A stretch of DNA of 64,000 nucleotides from Burkholderiales bacterium (GCA_030684405.1 JAUXYA010000008.1:52376-116375); one strand, 5' to 3'. Shown: positions 18,305 to 26,520, numbered from the stretch's first letter. The notes: generated from the letters alone by a model not told the origin. Numbers and translations: made by a program.

Positions 18305-19063
18305 ATGTCCATCGTCAGCCCCTGGCTCACCCTCGGTTACGTCATTCCCCACCTTTACACCGACATGGACGCCTACCAGTTCTACCGGGTAGCGCCTGAC
18401 GGCATGATGCTGGTCAGCACAGGACTCAACCTGACGGAATACAGCCTCGCCGCCGTGGAGACCGAGTTGCCAGCGCTGTGGAAGGCATTCGACATGCTGA
18501 AGCACAAGAAAGTCGATCGCATCGCGCTGAGCGGCGTGCCGGTGGCCTCGGTACTGGGGCGAAAAAAAATGCGTGAAATCCTCGCTGAAGGCGCTCAGCG
18601 CACCGGCATCCCCTGTGACACTGATCTTGAAGCCCATATCGCCACGCTGCAGCATTTCGGCGTCAGCAAACTGGCGCTCGCCACGCGCTGGCCGGAACAC
18701 GTCAACAGCGCACTCTCAAATTATCTGAAGCAGGCCGGCATCGAGGTGGTGTCGCTGCGCGCCCAGGGCCGCAACCTCGACCAGAACAAGGTATCAAGCC
18801 CGCTCGCCGACCATGAACTGGCGCTGGAACTGGGCCGCGCCGCGCTCGCTGCCGCGCCCGAAGCCCAGGCCCTGTTGCTGCCCGGCGGCCTGTGGTTCGC
18901 GATCCATGCGGTGCCGATCCTCGAAGCCGAATTCGGCAAGCCGGTGTTGCTCAACATCACCTCGACCACACGCACGGCGCTCGCCGCGGCGCCGCAGCCC
19001 TTGAAAATCAGGCCGGATGCGAAGTGGGGGAAGGTGATGGCGAGCTGCTGGACACGGGATTAG
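18305..19063 (+). CDS. Maleate isomerase / Asp-Glu racemase superfamily protein lacking the usual catalytic cysteines
   Basis: A 252-residue protein with the fold of maleate cis-trans isomerase and arylmalonate decarboxylase: an N-terminal GYVIPHLYTDMDAYQFYR strand, a mid HIATLQHFGVSKLALATRWP block and a C-terminal QALLLPGGLWFAIHA. In this superfamily one or two Cys at the ends of these strands do the chemistry. Here the first site reads ALSGVPVAS and the second LLPGGLWF, with Gly in place of Cys. Either the activity is different or absent. The only nearby Cys is in GIPCDTDLEA. The gene is monocistronic and convergent with the TauD-type gene. Confidence 0.65.
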   Translation: MSIVSPWLTLGYVIPHLYTDMDAYQFYRVAPDGMMLVSTGLNLTEYSLAAVETELPALWKAFDMLKHKKVDRIALSGVPVASVLGRKKMREILAEGAQRTGIPCDTDLEAHIATLQHFGVSKLALATRWPEHVNSALSNYLKQAGIEVVSLRAQGRNLDQNKVSSPLADHELALELGRAALAAAPEAQALLLPGGLWFAIHAVPILEAEFGKPVLLNITSTTRTALAAAPQPLKIRPDAKWGKVMASCWTRD

Positions 19064-19143
19064 CTTTCCGCAGCCACAGCCTTCTGCAATGCTTCGGTCG
19101 CCCACTGATTCAGCCTCTTGCCGCGCGCCTGCGCCGCATTCAT
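19060..19143 (-). pseudogene. HicB-antitoxin-like C-terminal remnant
   Basis: A 27-codon open frame encoding MNAAQARGKRLNQWATEALQ and seven more residues, ending AAES. The core GKxLNQW-x2-EAL matches the C-terminal ribbon-helix-helix of HicB-type antitoxins, which is normally preceded by about 80-100 residues missing here. It has an AGGAG site upstream, and its ATG overlaps a TGA in the frame that appears to be the true end of the neighbouring dioxygenase (ATGA, 19140-19143). It may be a decayed fragment or a misread short gene; no HicA toxin is nearby. Confidence 0.4.
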
Positions 19144-19161
19144 GGCTTCACTCCTGCTCGT

Positions 19162-20187
19162 TCAAACAACTCCCGTGCTTCCTCGACCTGATAAGGTTTG
19201 GCTTCCTTGCCCGGGTCGCTGCGCGCGGTCGAGCAGGGTCAGGCGCCACATCTCGCGGCTATAGCGCTCATAGTCGTAACCGGTGGCGGAATGGATGGTG
19301 CAGCGATTGTCCCAGGCCACGATATCGCCGGGCTGCCAGCACCATTTCACCGTGTATTCCGGTCCGGTGATCGCGGGCAGCAGACTGCGGAGTATCTGAA
19401 CGCTTTCGTGCTCGGTGCCTTCCAGATCGCAAACGTCCAGCACGTCCAGCGCGATGTCCTGGCCTTTTGGCAGGATGGCGCAGGTGGAGGAATTCAGGCC
19501 ATAGAGCGCCGGCTCGCCGCTGACCGGATGTTTCAGCACGATGGGCACCCGGTTCGGCGGATTGGCTGCCCGTTGCGCCGGCGTCAGGATCGGATAGTCC
19601 GGCGAGTAGGCGTTGATCTTCTTGTCGTGATGGGCCAGCGAGCACACCGCTTCCAGCCCGTCCAGCTTCGCCCTGGTCGCGCCGTCCAGCCGCTGGTAGG
19701 CCGCGCGCATGTCAGCGAACAGCGTCTCGCCGCCTTCGTCGGGCGCAATCCTGCAATGAAAGACCGAGCCGATGGGCGGATGCTTGCGGAATGTGGAGTC
19801 CGTGTGCCAGACCGGGCGGCGGGTTTCCGGGTTATAGCGGATGTCGTCATCGGTGCGCAGCTGCGGCACCCGCGACAGGGAGGCCTTCAGTTTGCCCGCC
19901 TCGTCACGGATGTTGCCGATGCGCAGGATGGGAAAGCCTTTGACTGACTTGTCTTCGCGGGCAGTCATGCCCTCGTATTCCACCGCGCCAAAAACCTCGG
20001 ACCAGGCGACCAGTTCTTCCGGCGGGATGGCGGCCAAATCGTTGCCGCGGACAGCCAGCAGGCCGCCTTTACGGGTCCACAGGTCATAGGCTTCGCGCTG
20101 GAAGCTTGCGTCTTTCAGGTCGCGGCGGCTGACGCCTTCAATCATCACACCGAAATCGCCGTTCAGGGGGCTGGTCTTATGCTGCAT
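19162..20187 (-). CDS. TauD/TfdA-family 2-oxoglutarate/Fe(II)-dependent dioxygenase with probable C-terminal frameshift
   Basis: A 341-codon frame for a taurine/2,4-D dioxygenase-type enzyme. The iron triad is present: His and Asp in VWHTDSTFR and the distal His in WDNRCTIHSATG; the 2-oxoglutarate Arg lies in YSREMWRLTL. After LLDRAQ the frame continues with an unnatural Gly/Ser/Thr-rich tail to 19162, while the next frame reads DPGKEAKPYQVEEARELFER and ends at 19140, overlapping a following ATG. A single extra base near 19215-19230 (in a CGCGCGC tract) would explain this, either mutation or sequence error. The native substrate is unknown. Confidence 0.85.
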   Translation of the reverse strand: MQHKTSPLNGDFGVMIEGVSRRDLKDASFQREAYDLWTRKGGLLAVRGNDLAAIPPEELVAWSEVFGAVEYEGMTAREDKSVKGFPILRIGNIRDEAGKLKASLSRVPQLRTDDDIRYNPETRRPVWHTDSTFRKHPPIGSVFHCRIAPDEGGETLFADMRAAYQRLDGATRAKLDGLEAVCSLAHHDKKINAYSPDYPILTPAQRAANPPNRVPIVLKHPVSGEPALYGLNSSTCAILPKGQDIALDVLDVCDLEGTEHESVQILRSLLPAITGPEYTVKWCWQPGDIVAWDNRCTIHSATGYDYERYSREMWRLTLLDRAQRPGQGSQTLSGRGSTGVV

Positions 20188-20275
20188 GGTCCAGGACTCG
20201 CTTTGCTGTCGGAGGGGCCGAATTGCGTACGATCAAGTCTAATACGCCCCCCTTGGGCGGTCGAGAGGGCGCGTT

Positions 20276-20450
20276 TAGGAACTTCAAACCACCTTTTTCC
20301 CGACCCGCGATCGATGTCGCCGTCCCGAGAGGCGGTCCATCACGCGGTCTCCGGCAAAGATTCCCCGCTCTCAAGAACGATTCGCCCCCTGAATCGACCC
20401 GAATTGCCTGACTTCGACGCACGCTGACCCCGGACGCGCAAGCGTGGGCC
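20276..20450 (+). repeat. 175-bp direct repeat, copy A
   Basis: This segment and 22581-22755 align without gaps over 175 bases, with about 14 differences by eye (roughly 92% identity). Both begin TAGGAA and end AAGCGTGGGCC. The two copies are in the same orientation, 2,305 bases apart, and bracket the UbiB fragment, the MFS gene and another fragment. The right end of copy A runs into UbiB-like coding sequence. Confidence 0.9.
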
Positions 20451-20728
20451 ACGGCGAAACCATATCTGGAGCGTGGATGTCGGAACAAGTCGGCTGGCGC
20501 GCCTTGGTGCGTCAGGTGCAGGAAGAAGCGCCGTTCTGGGCCACCACGCTGCCGCAGTTGCCACGCCTGATCCACAACGCCTTGAGCGAAGACCGCGGCG
20601 CGCCGCTGCAGAAGCAACTCGAAGTGCTGCACCTCGAACAACTACGCTTGCGACGCTCGTTATGGCTGATCACCGCGCTGTTCGCGCTCAGCACCGTGCT
20701 GGCGGCCACGTTGTTCTGGCTGCGTTAG
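20418..20728 (+). pseudogene. ubiB: UbiB C-terminal fragment (truncated and frameshifted)
   Basis: The intact frame from the ATG at 20477 reads MSEQVGWRALVRQVQEEAPF, then WATTLPQLPRLIHNAL and a C-terminal hydrophobic helix pair, which matches the C-terminus of UbiB, the ABC1-kinase-like factor for ubiquinone synthesis. Just upstream, in another frame, WATAKPYLER continues the UbiB pattern (normally W-x-TAKPFLE-x-WM); a missing base near 20474 breaks the join. The whole kinase-like body of about 450 residues is absent. The fragment begins inside the 175-bp repeat. It is a remnant, not a functional gene. Confidence 0.7.
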
Positions 20729-20731
20729 CGG

Positions 20732-22117
20732 CTACGATTTGTTTCGCGCCAGCCACGACGCCAGCGCAAACAACGCCAGCAGCAACCCGGAGTAGAAAAA
20801 TACCGTTTGAAACGCCGCGAGAAACGCGTCAGTCCCGCCGCGTCCATCGGCCAGATGCCCGGCCTCCAGCAGCCGGAATGCGCTGCTCAACGCAACGGCG
20901 GACAGTGTCACGCCGATGGTGCGGGTCAACATCGTGAGACTGCCCGCGACACCGTGATCACGCACCGGCAACGCAGCCAGCACACTGTCGGTGTAGCTCA
21001 CCTGAAACAGGCCGATGCCGAAGCCATGCAATAACAGCCCCGCCACCAACATCAGCAGCTGGGACATGGCAGGCGACAGCGGCCACATCCCGATGGACCA
21101 CTGCGCCAGTACCACCATGCCCAGCGCGCAAAGCGCAGCGCGGTGTTGTCCGGCGGCACGGATCAGGCGTGGCGCGGCTGCCGAGCCTATAAACATGCCC
21201 AAGGCCGCTGCCGCCAGCAGCAAGCCCATGGTGACGGCGCTAAATCCGCCGACGCGCGCGAGGTAAAACGGCGTTAACAGCGGTACGGCGAATCCCACGA
21301 AGTGCACTGCGACACTGGTCGCATTAAACAACAAAAACGCGCGATCGCCGAGCGCCGAGCGTGGCAACATCGGCGCGGCGGAGGTTCGCTCATGCCGGAC
21401 GAACACGAGCAACACGCCCGCGCCCGCTGCACTAAACGCCGTGGGCCAAATCGCGCTCCCGGCGCCAGGCCAAAGTGCACAGCCCAGCAGAATGAGCGCG
21501 AGCCCCGCAGCCAGCAGCATCGCACCGGTTGCGCTCATCGATTGCGGCGCAGGGTCGGCCTGTTGCGGTACAAGCCAGAGCATCAACAGCGCGGCGGCTG
21601 CCACTGGCACGCGAAACCAGAATACGCCGGGCCAATCGAGCCACTGCAGGCTCGCACCGCCGATCAATGGCCCGGCAATGGCCGCAAGCGCGGTAAACAT
21701 GGCGTAGCGGCTCAGCGCCCAGGTGCGGTGCCCGCGTCCCCCCAAAGCCACCGCCAGCGCCGGCGCGCAACTCAACACCAGAGCGGTCGCAATGCCCTGC
21801 AGGATACGCGCCGTCAACAGCCACGCATACGAGAGCGCCAAACCACATGCGACGAACGCGATGACGCCCATGACCAGGCCTGCGTGAAACACCCGGCGGT
21901 AGCCCACCACGTCGCCAAGCTTGCCGAAGGCCAGCATCAGACTGGCGTAGGTCACCACATAAGCGATCACGACCCAGCGTATGTCTTCAACGTTGAGTGC
22001 AAACGCCGCGGTGATCGCCGGAAACGCGACATTGACCGCGAAGTCCATGGGCGCGATGGACGCGCCCAGGCTAACCGCGAACAAAGGCAGCAACGGATGT
22101 TGACCGCCGCGGCTCAT
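20732..22117 (-). CDS. MFS transporter (DHA2-like drug/solute exporter)
   Basis: A 461-residue integral membrane protein with roughly 12-14 hydrophobic segments. Family signatures include MDFAVNVAFPAITAAFALN in helix 1, GKLGDVVGYRRVFHAGLVMG between helices 2 and 3, and RILQGIATALVLSCAPALAV, close to the DHA2 (EmrB/QacA) drug-exporter type. The substrate is unknown. It is inside the interval bracketed by the 175-bp repeats, oriented opposite to the repeats' reading and to the UbiB fragment, and has no local regulator, so acquisition as part of an inserted block is plausible. Confidence 0.88.
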   Translation of the reverse strand: MSRGGQHPLLPLFAVSLGASIAPMDFAVNVAFPAITAAFALNVEDIRWVVIAYVVTYASLMLAFGKLGDVVGYRRVFHAGLVMGVIAFVACGLALSYAWLLTARILQGIATALVLSCAPALAVALGGRGHRTWALSRYAMFTALAAIAGPLIGGASLQWLDWPGVFWFRVPVAAAALLMLWLVPQQADPAPQSMSATGAMLLAAGLALILLGCALWPGAGSAIWPTAFSAAGAGVLLVFVRHERTSAAPMLPRSALGDRAFLLFNATSVAVHFVGFAVPLLTPFYLARVGGFSAVTMGLLLAAAALGMFIGSAAAPRLIRAAGQHRAALCALGMVVLAQWSIGMWPLSPAMSQLLMLVAGLLLHGFGIGLFQVSYTDSVLAALPVRDHGVAGSLTMLTRTIGVTLSAVALSSAFRLLEAGHLADGRGGTDAFLAAFQTVFFYSGLLLALFALASWLARNKS

Positions 22118-22215
22118 GCGTGAATCGGAGTCGCGCCAAATGACATGTTGAGAATCGCAGCAATGCGCAGTAAACCAGCGCAGACACTACCATCGATCGG
22201 CGACTTTGGTGTACG

Positions 22216-22580
22216 TCAACCCCCCGATCTTGTGCGCAACTGCCCCGGGATCACGATTCGCAATCCCGGGACTCGCCGTAACGCATCCCAGTTAACCGTC
22301 AGGGTCATGCTGCTGCGTGCTGCAGGGTAGTACGCGCCAGCCTGCGTCTGGATGCGATTCGCACTGTGCATACCTGCACGCGCGCCGCGTACCACCGCGC
22401 GTGCCCGAGTCGTACGCAGCGGCGTGAACACCGTTCGTGCATAGGGCCGCAGATCTTTGACGGGTAGCGTATCGGTCGCGCCATCGCGCGTGGCGCGCCA
22501 GAAATCTTCGACGATTTGCGCCTGCTCTTCGGGATTGAACTTGGAAAAATCGCCGTTGTGCGCAGCGCCCGGTATGCGTA
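22216..22580 (-). pseudogene. Unrecognised C-terminal protein fragment
   Basis: A minus-strand frame runs from within repeat copy B to a stop at 22216. Its middle looks protein-like: HNGDFSKFNPEEQAQIVEDF, then WRATRDGATDTLPVKDLRPY. There is no start codon with a ribosome-binding site; the only in-frame ATG lies inside the repeat. It resembles the tail of a larger secreted or polymorphic-toxin-associated protein, but I cannot assign a family. The join to the repeat suggests truncation by the event that placed the repeat. Confidence 0.35.
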
Positions 22581-22755
22581 TAGGAATTTCAAACCGCCTT
22601 TTTCCCGATCCGCGATCGGTATCGCCGTCCCGAGAGGCGGTCAATCACGCGGTCTCCGGCAAAGATTCGCCGCTCTCAATGACGATTCGCTCCCTGAATC
22701 GACCCGAGTTGCCTGACTTCAACGCACGCTGACCCCGAGCGCGCAAGCGTGGGCC
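22581..22755 (+). repeat. 175-bp direct repeat, copy B
   Basis: Partner of 20276-20450, same length and orientation. Contains the internally shared blocks CCGAGAGGCGGT, ACGCGGTCTCCGGCAAAGAT and CTGAATCGACCCGA. No open frame is conserved between copies, and no transposase is nearby. Confidence 0.9.
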
Positions 22756-22829
22756 GCGCGCAGCCATATACAGGGTGTCGATCCGTCGTTAAACTGAAAA
22801 GTAACTTTGTGCGTCCGCTTATGGCCGTA

Positions 22830-23088
22830 AGAGCGCCTAACAGAATGAAACACGTGTGCGTTACAGCCAGAATCGGTTCTGCCGCGAAGCGCGGCGCAGC
22901 TCATATCGCGAATATGAGCAAGCCGCGCGACAAAGGCAGGGCCGATTCTGGCTGTAACCCGATGATGCGGCTGATTATTTCGAGCGCCTGCCGGGCTGGC
23001 GCGATTTTGGCCGGAGGCGGCGTCCCAGTCCTTGCCTCCAGCCAAAATCGTGTCAGCGCATCACGCGTTTCATTCTGTTAGGCGCTCT
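22830..23088. repeat. 259-bp nested palindromic element with perfect 22-bp terminal inverted repeats
   Basis: The ends (22830-22851 and 23067-23088) are exact reverse complements over 22 bases and carry GCGCCTAAC / GTTAGGCGC. Inside lie two more inverted repeats. One runs from 22860 to 22958 with 17-base perfect outer arms (GTTACAGCCAGAATCGG) and a GCTCATAT/ATATGAGC core. The other has arms at 23003-23018 and 23034-23049 (GATTTTGGC type, one mismatch). No protein is convincingly encoded. The whole could fold as a cruciform or long hairpin, as expected for a MITE or a structured recombination site. Confidence 0.8.
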
Positions 23089-23243
23089 AGGTAGACGGCG
23101 GCTATCGGCCACAAAGAGATAGCGGCAGCATGGGCCGACGAGCAGTCTTTTCTGCAAACAACCATCCCCTTCCGGATCTAGCCGAATTCGGGCATCCCAT
23201 TTCAGGCAGTTACGCTACCCCGTCGGCAAACTGGAGCATCCCT

Positions 23244-23747
23244 TCACTTCGGCTTGCCGTACCCACCGGCTATCCACGCCTCTGCGCTGACCGCGTTCAA
23301 TTTGAAGTCTGTCCGCACCCTCACCTGCGCCAGTTGTGCGCCATCCGGGTCATGCGCGCTCAGCAGAGCATGCGGCTCGTCTTCGTCAGGCACTACGTCC
23401 AGTGCCACACGGACAGGCTGATCGCCCACGATGACAGTGATGGTTTTGTGCAGCAAGGCCTGCAGGTGCTGTTCGTGGCGGAGCACCACCTCTGAGGCAG
23501 TTTTGACCAGCGTATTGAATGCGTTGCCATCAAGCGGCTTCGGATTCTTTTTATCGCGCCCCATGGTCCACGGGCCAACCAGCGCGGGTTCGGGTTGGCC
23601 ATCCAGAATCATTTCCACAGCCCAGCCGTCGTCATCGTTGTTTTTGATGACGCGTGCGGTCCACCCCCTTTGCACCCACAGGCGCGGTTCGTTGATGATG
23701 GGGGCTTCTTCAGACGCAAGGCCTGGGTGTTCGAGGGGGGTTGTCAT
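23244..23747 (-). CDS. Hypothetical protein
   Basis: A 167-residue predicted cytoplasmic protein starting MTTPLEHPGLASEEAPIINE. It is rich in charged residues, lacks a signal peptide or membrane segment, and has a regular mix that looks genuinely coding (for example WTARVIKNNDDDGWAVEM and VLRHEQHLQALLHKTITVIV). I do not recognise a domain. The ribosome-binding site is weak. It lies in the accessory stretch next to the palindromic element and shares no operon partner. Confidence 0.6.
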   Translation of the reverse strand: MTTPLEHPGLASEEAPIINEPRLWVQRGWTARVIKNNDDDGWAVEMILDGQPEPALVGPWTMGRDKKNPKPLDGNAFNTLVKTASEVVLRHEQHLQALLHKTITVIVGDQPVRVALDVVPDEDEPHALLSAHDPDGAQLAQVRVRTDFKLNAVSAEAWIAGGYGKPK

Positions 23748-23854
23748 GGCGGTAGTGTAATGTCACTTGCAACCGATGCCGCCCACATTCCGGCGCGTGA
23801 TCGATACATACCCTGTATAAGGGTGCCTCACATCACTTTGAAGGGAATGCGATT

Positions 23855-24064
23855 TTGACCATCACTTTGATCGGCACCAGCTTTTGGGTGACGGCACTGC
23901 ACGATATTGGCGAGAAAATCAAAAAGGGCTTTCACGTCCTGATTGATCCCGATGCGATACCGGACCTGACGGATTTTGTACTGGTTGGGGATAATCTGGA
24001 GCGTTGGCACGGGCAAGCAGGCTCTCGCGGGGTTGTGGTTTTGGCGGGGGAGGACGTTAAGTAA
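23855..24064 (+). CDS. Small hypothetical protein (TTG start)
   Basis: A 69-residue frame from a TTG start preceded by AAGGGA at suitable spacing. The sequence TLIGTSFWVTALHDIGEKIK and IPDLTDFVLVGDNLERWHG looks plausibly coding, but no family is recognised and no support comes from neighbours. It could be a fragment of a larger gene in this disturbed region. Confidence 0.3.
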   Translation: MTITLIGTSFWVTALHDIGEKIKKGFHVLIDPDAIPDLTDFVLVGDNLERWHGQAGSRGVVVLAGEDVK

Positions 24065-24185
24065 TTTGGTCCAATTTGACCCTTCGGATCGGGTTACTGA
24101 CCTGTCCCCCGTCAACCCTACCAATCTGAACCAGGGATGTCCGTCAAAGCAAATGTCCGCTTCTGGCCGTTAGCGGGCGTAACAA

Positions 24186-25376
24186 TTACCTCGTGCTCGC
24201 CGCAACCACCTTGCCGTTGACCAAGTCGTCGACCTCGGCATCACCATAACCCACCGACTTCAGCACCTCCCGCGTGTGCTCCCCCACATGCGGAATGTCG
24301 AGCCGGGTGCCGAAGCGCCGGCCGTCCATTTCCAGCGGCAGCACCGGCACCTTGGTTTTCACGCCGTTGTTGAGACGCACCGGTGCGAGTCCGCCGGAGG
24401 CGTTGAGATGTTTGTCATCGAACAGGTCTTCCGGTTTGGCGATGGGCGCGAAGGGCAGGCCGAGTTTTTCGCAGCGGTCCATCAGCTCCTGCTTGCCCAT
24501 CTTCGCGAAGATTTCAGTAACGATGGGCAGGATGCGCGGCCGCGCCTCGACGCGCTGGGGGTTGGTCTTCAGTGACGGATCGTTGAAGAGTTCCGTCAAT
24601 CCGAAGGATTCGCAGAACACCTTCCACTGCGTGTCGGTGACCACGCCGACGAAGACCAGTTCACCCTCCTTCGTCTTGAAATTGTCGTAGAGCGCCCAGG
24701 CGCGGATGCGGTCGGGCATCGGTTTCACCGGCTGGCCGGTGGCATAACCTTCGAGCATGTGCTGGGCCATCAGGAAAGCAACGTTCTCGAACAGCGCGCT
24801 CTGCAGGTACTGGCCCTCGCCGGAGGACTGGCGCTGGTTCAGCGCGGCGAGGATGCCGATGGCGCCGAACATGCCGCCCATCACGTCGTTGACCGAGGCG
24901 CCGGCACGCAGCGGGCCGAAACGCCCGCCGGTCATGTAGGCGAGTCCGCCCATCATCTGCACCACCTCGTCGAGCCCGGTGCGGTGTTCGTACGGTCCGG
25001 GCAGGAAACCCTTCATCGAGCAGTAGATCAGCCGCGGGTTGAGTTTCTTCAGCGCCTCGTAGCCGAAACCCAGCTTGTCCATCGCGCCGGGGCGAAAGTT
25101 CTCGGTGACCACGTCGGCGCTGGCGATCAGCTTCAGCACCAGTTCGCGGCCCTGTTCGGACTTGAGATCGACGGCGATGCTTTTCTTGTTGCGGTTGTAG
25201 GTCGGAAAGAATCCGGCGCCCGAAGCAGTCAACTTGCGCGTGTGGTCGCCGTCGAGGGGTTCGACCTTGATCACCTCGGCACCGAGGTCGGCCAGCACCA
25301 GGCCGCAGGTCGGGCCCATGACCACGTGGCAGAACTCGATGACGCGGATGTTTTCGAGGGGAAGTTTTATGGTCAT
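24186..25376 (-). CDS. CaiB/BaiF family III CoA-transferase
   Basis: A 396-residue family III CoA-transferase. Seen: VIEFCHVVMGPTCGLVLADL, GAEVIKVEPLDGDHTR, NRNKKSIAVDL, ENFRPGAMDKLGFGYEAL and the catalytic Asp in GLDEVVQMMGGLAYMTG. It transfers CoA between an acyl-CoA donor and a carboxylic acid acceptor; substrates cannot be read off. The start is MTIKLPLENIRVIEF at 25374-25376. The lyase at 25493-26434 lies upstream on the same strand across a 116-bp gap holding an inverted repeat. The pair suggests activation of a dicarboxylic acid followed by C-C cleavage (inference). Confidence 0.93.
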   Translation of the reverse strand: MTIKLPLENIRVIEFCHVVMGPTCGLVLADLGAEVIKVEPLDGDHTRKLTASGAGFFPTYNRNKKSIAVDLKSEQGRELVLKLIASADVVTENFRPGAMDKLGFGYEALKKLNPRLIYCSMKGFLPGPYEHRTGLDEVVQMMGGLAYMTGGRFGPLRAGASVNDVMGGMFGAIGILAALNQRQSSGEGQYLQSALFENVAFLMAQHMLEGYATGQPVKPMPDRIRAWALYDNFKTKEGELVFVGVVTDTQWKVFCESFGLTELFNDPSLKTNPQRVEARPRILPIVTEIFAKMGKQELMDRCEKLGLPFAPIAKPEDLFDDKHLNASGGLAPVRLNNGVKTKVPVLPLEMDGRRFGTRLDIPHVGEHTREVLKSVGYGDAEVDDLVNGKVVAASTR

Positions 25377-25409
25377 GATTGATTCCATTACTTTGTGACA
25401 GAGATCTTG

Positions 25410-25486
25410 ATTAACAGGATGGACAGGATTAAGAGCCTGAGGCCATGCCGGGGTTTATCTTGTCCATCCTGCACATCCTGTTAATT
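25410..25486. repeat. Intergenic inverted repeat (AACAGGATGGACAGGAT type)
   Basis: TTAACAGGATGGACAGGAT at the left is mirrored at the right by ATCTTGTCCATCCTG-CACATCCTGTTAA, the right arm having nine extra bases. The unit fills most of the gap between the lyase and CoA-transferase genes and can form a stem-loop in the transcript, possibly modulating expression between them. The motif looks like a genome-dispersed intergenic repeat. Confidence 0.7.
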
Positions 25487-25492
25487 GCCATT

Positions 25493-26434
25493 TCAATTCG
25501 AACGTGTCGCCGGCACGAAACCCTTGGTCACGCCGGCCAGCGGCACATAACCATACAGCGGTTCGCCGGGAATGCCTTGTTCAAGAATGCTGCGCAGTGC
25601 CAGCAGCTTGTCCATGTCGATGCCGGTGCGCAGGCCCATGGACTCAAGCATGAAGACCAGATCCTCGGTGACAATGTTGCCCGAGGCCCCCGGCGCGAAG
25701 GGACAGCCGCCGAGCCCGGCGAGCGAGCTGTCGAAGGTGGTCACGCCGACGTCCAGCGCAGCGACCACATTGGCGAGCCCGAGGCCACGGGTGTTGTGCA
25801 GATGCGCACCCGACAGTTTGTCGCCGATTGCGGCACGGACTTTTTTGAATACGCGGCGGATCTGCTCCGGGTTGGCGTAGCCGGTGGTGTCAGCCAGACC
25901 GACCTCGTCGCAGCCGGCCTCGACCGAAGCAACCGCCATACGCACGACCTCGTCCTCACTGACCGTACCTTCCAGCGTACAGCCGAACACCGTCGACAGC
26001 CCGGACTCGATCACTGGGCGCTTGTCCTTCGGCAGGCTGTCGCGGAACTCGCAGATTTTCTTCGCACTGGCGATGGCCTCGTCCGGCGTCATGCGCACAT
26101 TGGCGAGGCTGTGTTCGCGCGACACCGAGATCGTCAGCGTCAGCTTGTGCACGCCGGCCTCCATCGCGCGCTGCGCGCCCTTGAAGTTCGGCGCCAGTGC
26201 GGCAACGTGCAGTCCGGGAAGCGTCAGGCTGTGCACGACCACCTCGGCGGCATCGGCCATCTGTGGAATCAGCGTCGGCGGCACGAAGGAACAGACCTCG
26301 ATCTCGCGGATGCCGGCCGCGGCGGCTGCGCTGATCCAGCGTTTCTTGTATTCGGTCGTCATGAAGGCCTTGGTGTTCTGCAGACCGTCACGCGGCCCCA
26401 CTTCGCTGATCAGAATGTCGATGTCTTGTGGCAT
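25493..26434 (-). CDS. Hydroxymethylglutaryl-CoA lyase family protein
   Basis: A 313-residue TIM-barrel lyase of the HMGL-like family. Seen: ISEVGPRDGLQNTKAF with the metal Asp and catalytic Arg, LSTVFGCTLEG, LADTTGYANPEQ, HLHNTRGLGLANV with the metal His pair, and the glycine-rich Cys loop GLGGCPFAPGASGNI. It cleaves a 3-hydroxy-3-methyl acyl-CoA to acetyl-CoA plus a keto acid; related enzymes act on citramalyl-CoA or similar. The start is MPQDIDILISEVG at 26432-26434. It is upstream of the CoA-transferase and 86 bases downstream of the rhodanese gene. Confidence 0.92.
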   Translation of the reverse strand: MPQDIDILISEVGPRDGLQNTKAFMTTEYKKRWISAAAAAGIREIEVCSFVPPTLIPQMADAAEVVVHSLTLPGLHVAALAPNFKGAQRAMEAGVHKLTLTISVSREHSLANVRMTPDEAIASAKKICEFRDSLPKDKRPVIESGLSTVFGCTLEGTVSEDEVVRMAVASVEAGCDEVGLADTTGYANPEQIRRVFKKVRAAIGDKLSGAHLHNTRGLGLANVVAALDVGVTTFDSSLAGLGGCPFAPGASGNIVTEDLVFMLESMGLRTGIDMDKLLALRSILEQGIPGEPLYGYVPLAGVTKGFVPATRSN

Positions 26435-26520
26435 GGGCAGTAATTCCTGTATCACCGGCCCTGACGCGCAGGCGCCAGAGCCGGACTTTCGAATATAACG
26501 CGAGCGGTGGTCGCGACAGT

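Noticed and set aside
22719..23045. Minus-strand open frame through the palindromic element
   Set aside because: It crosses the inverted repeats, has no start signal and no protein-like pattern.
22830..23088. Integron attC site
   Set aside because: GCCTAAC and GTTAGGC core boxes are present, but the arms match over 22 bases with no extrahelical bases, the element is longer than usual attC sites, and no integrase or cassette array is nearby. Kept as a palindromic element instead.
23130..23495. Plus-strand open frame opposite the 167-residue hypothetical gene
   Set aside because: The minus-strand frame has better amino-acid composition and a complete start-to-stop; the plus frame looks like its shadow.
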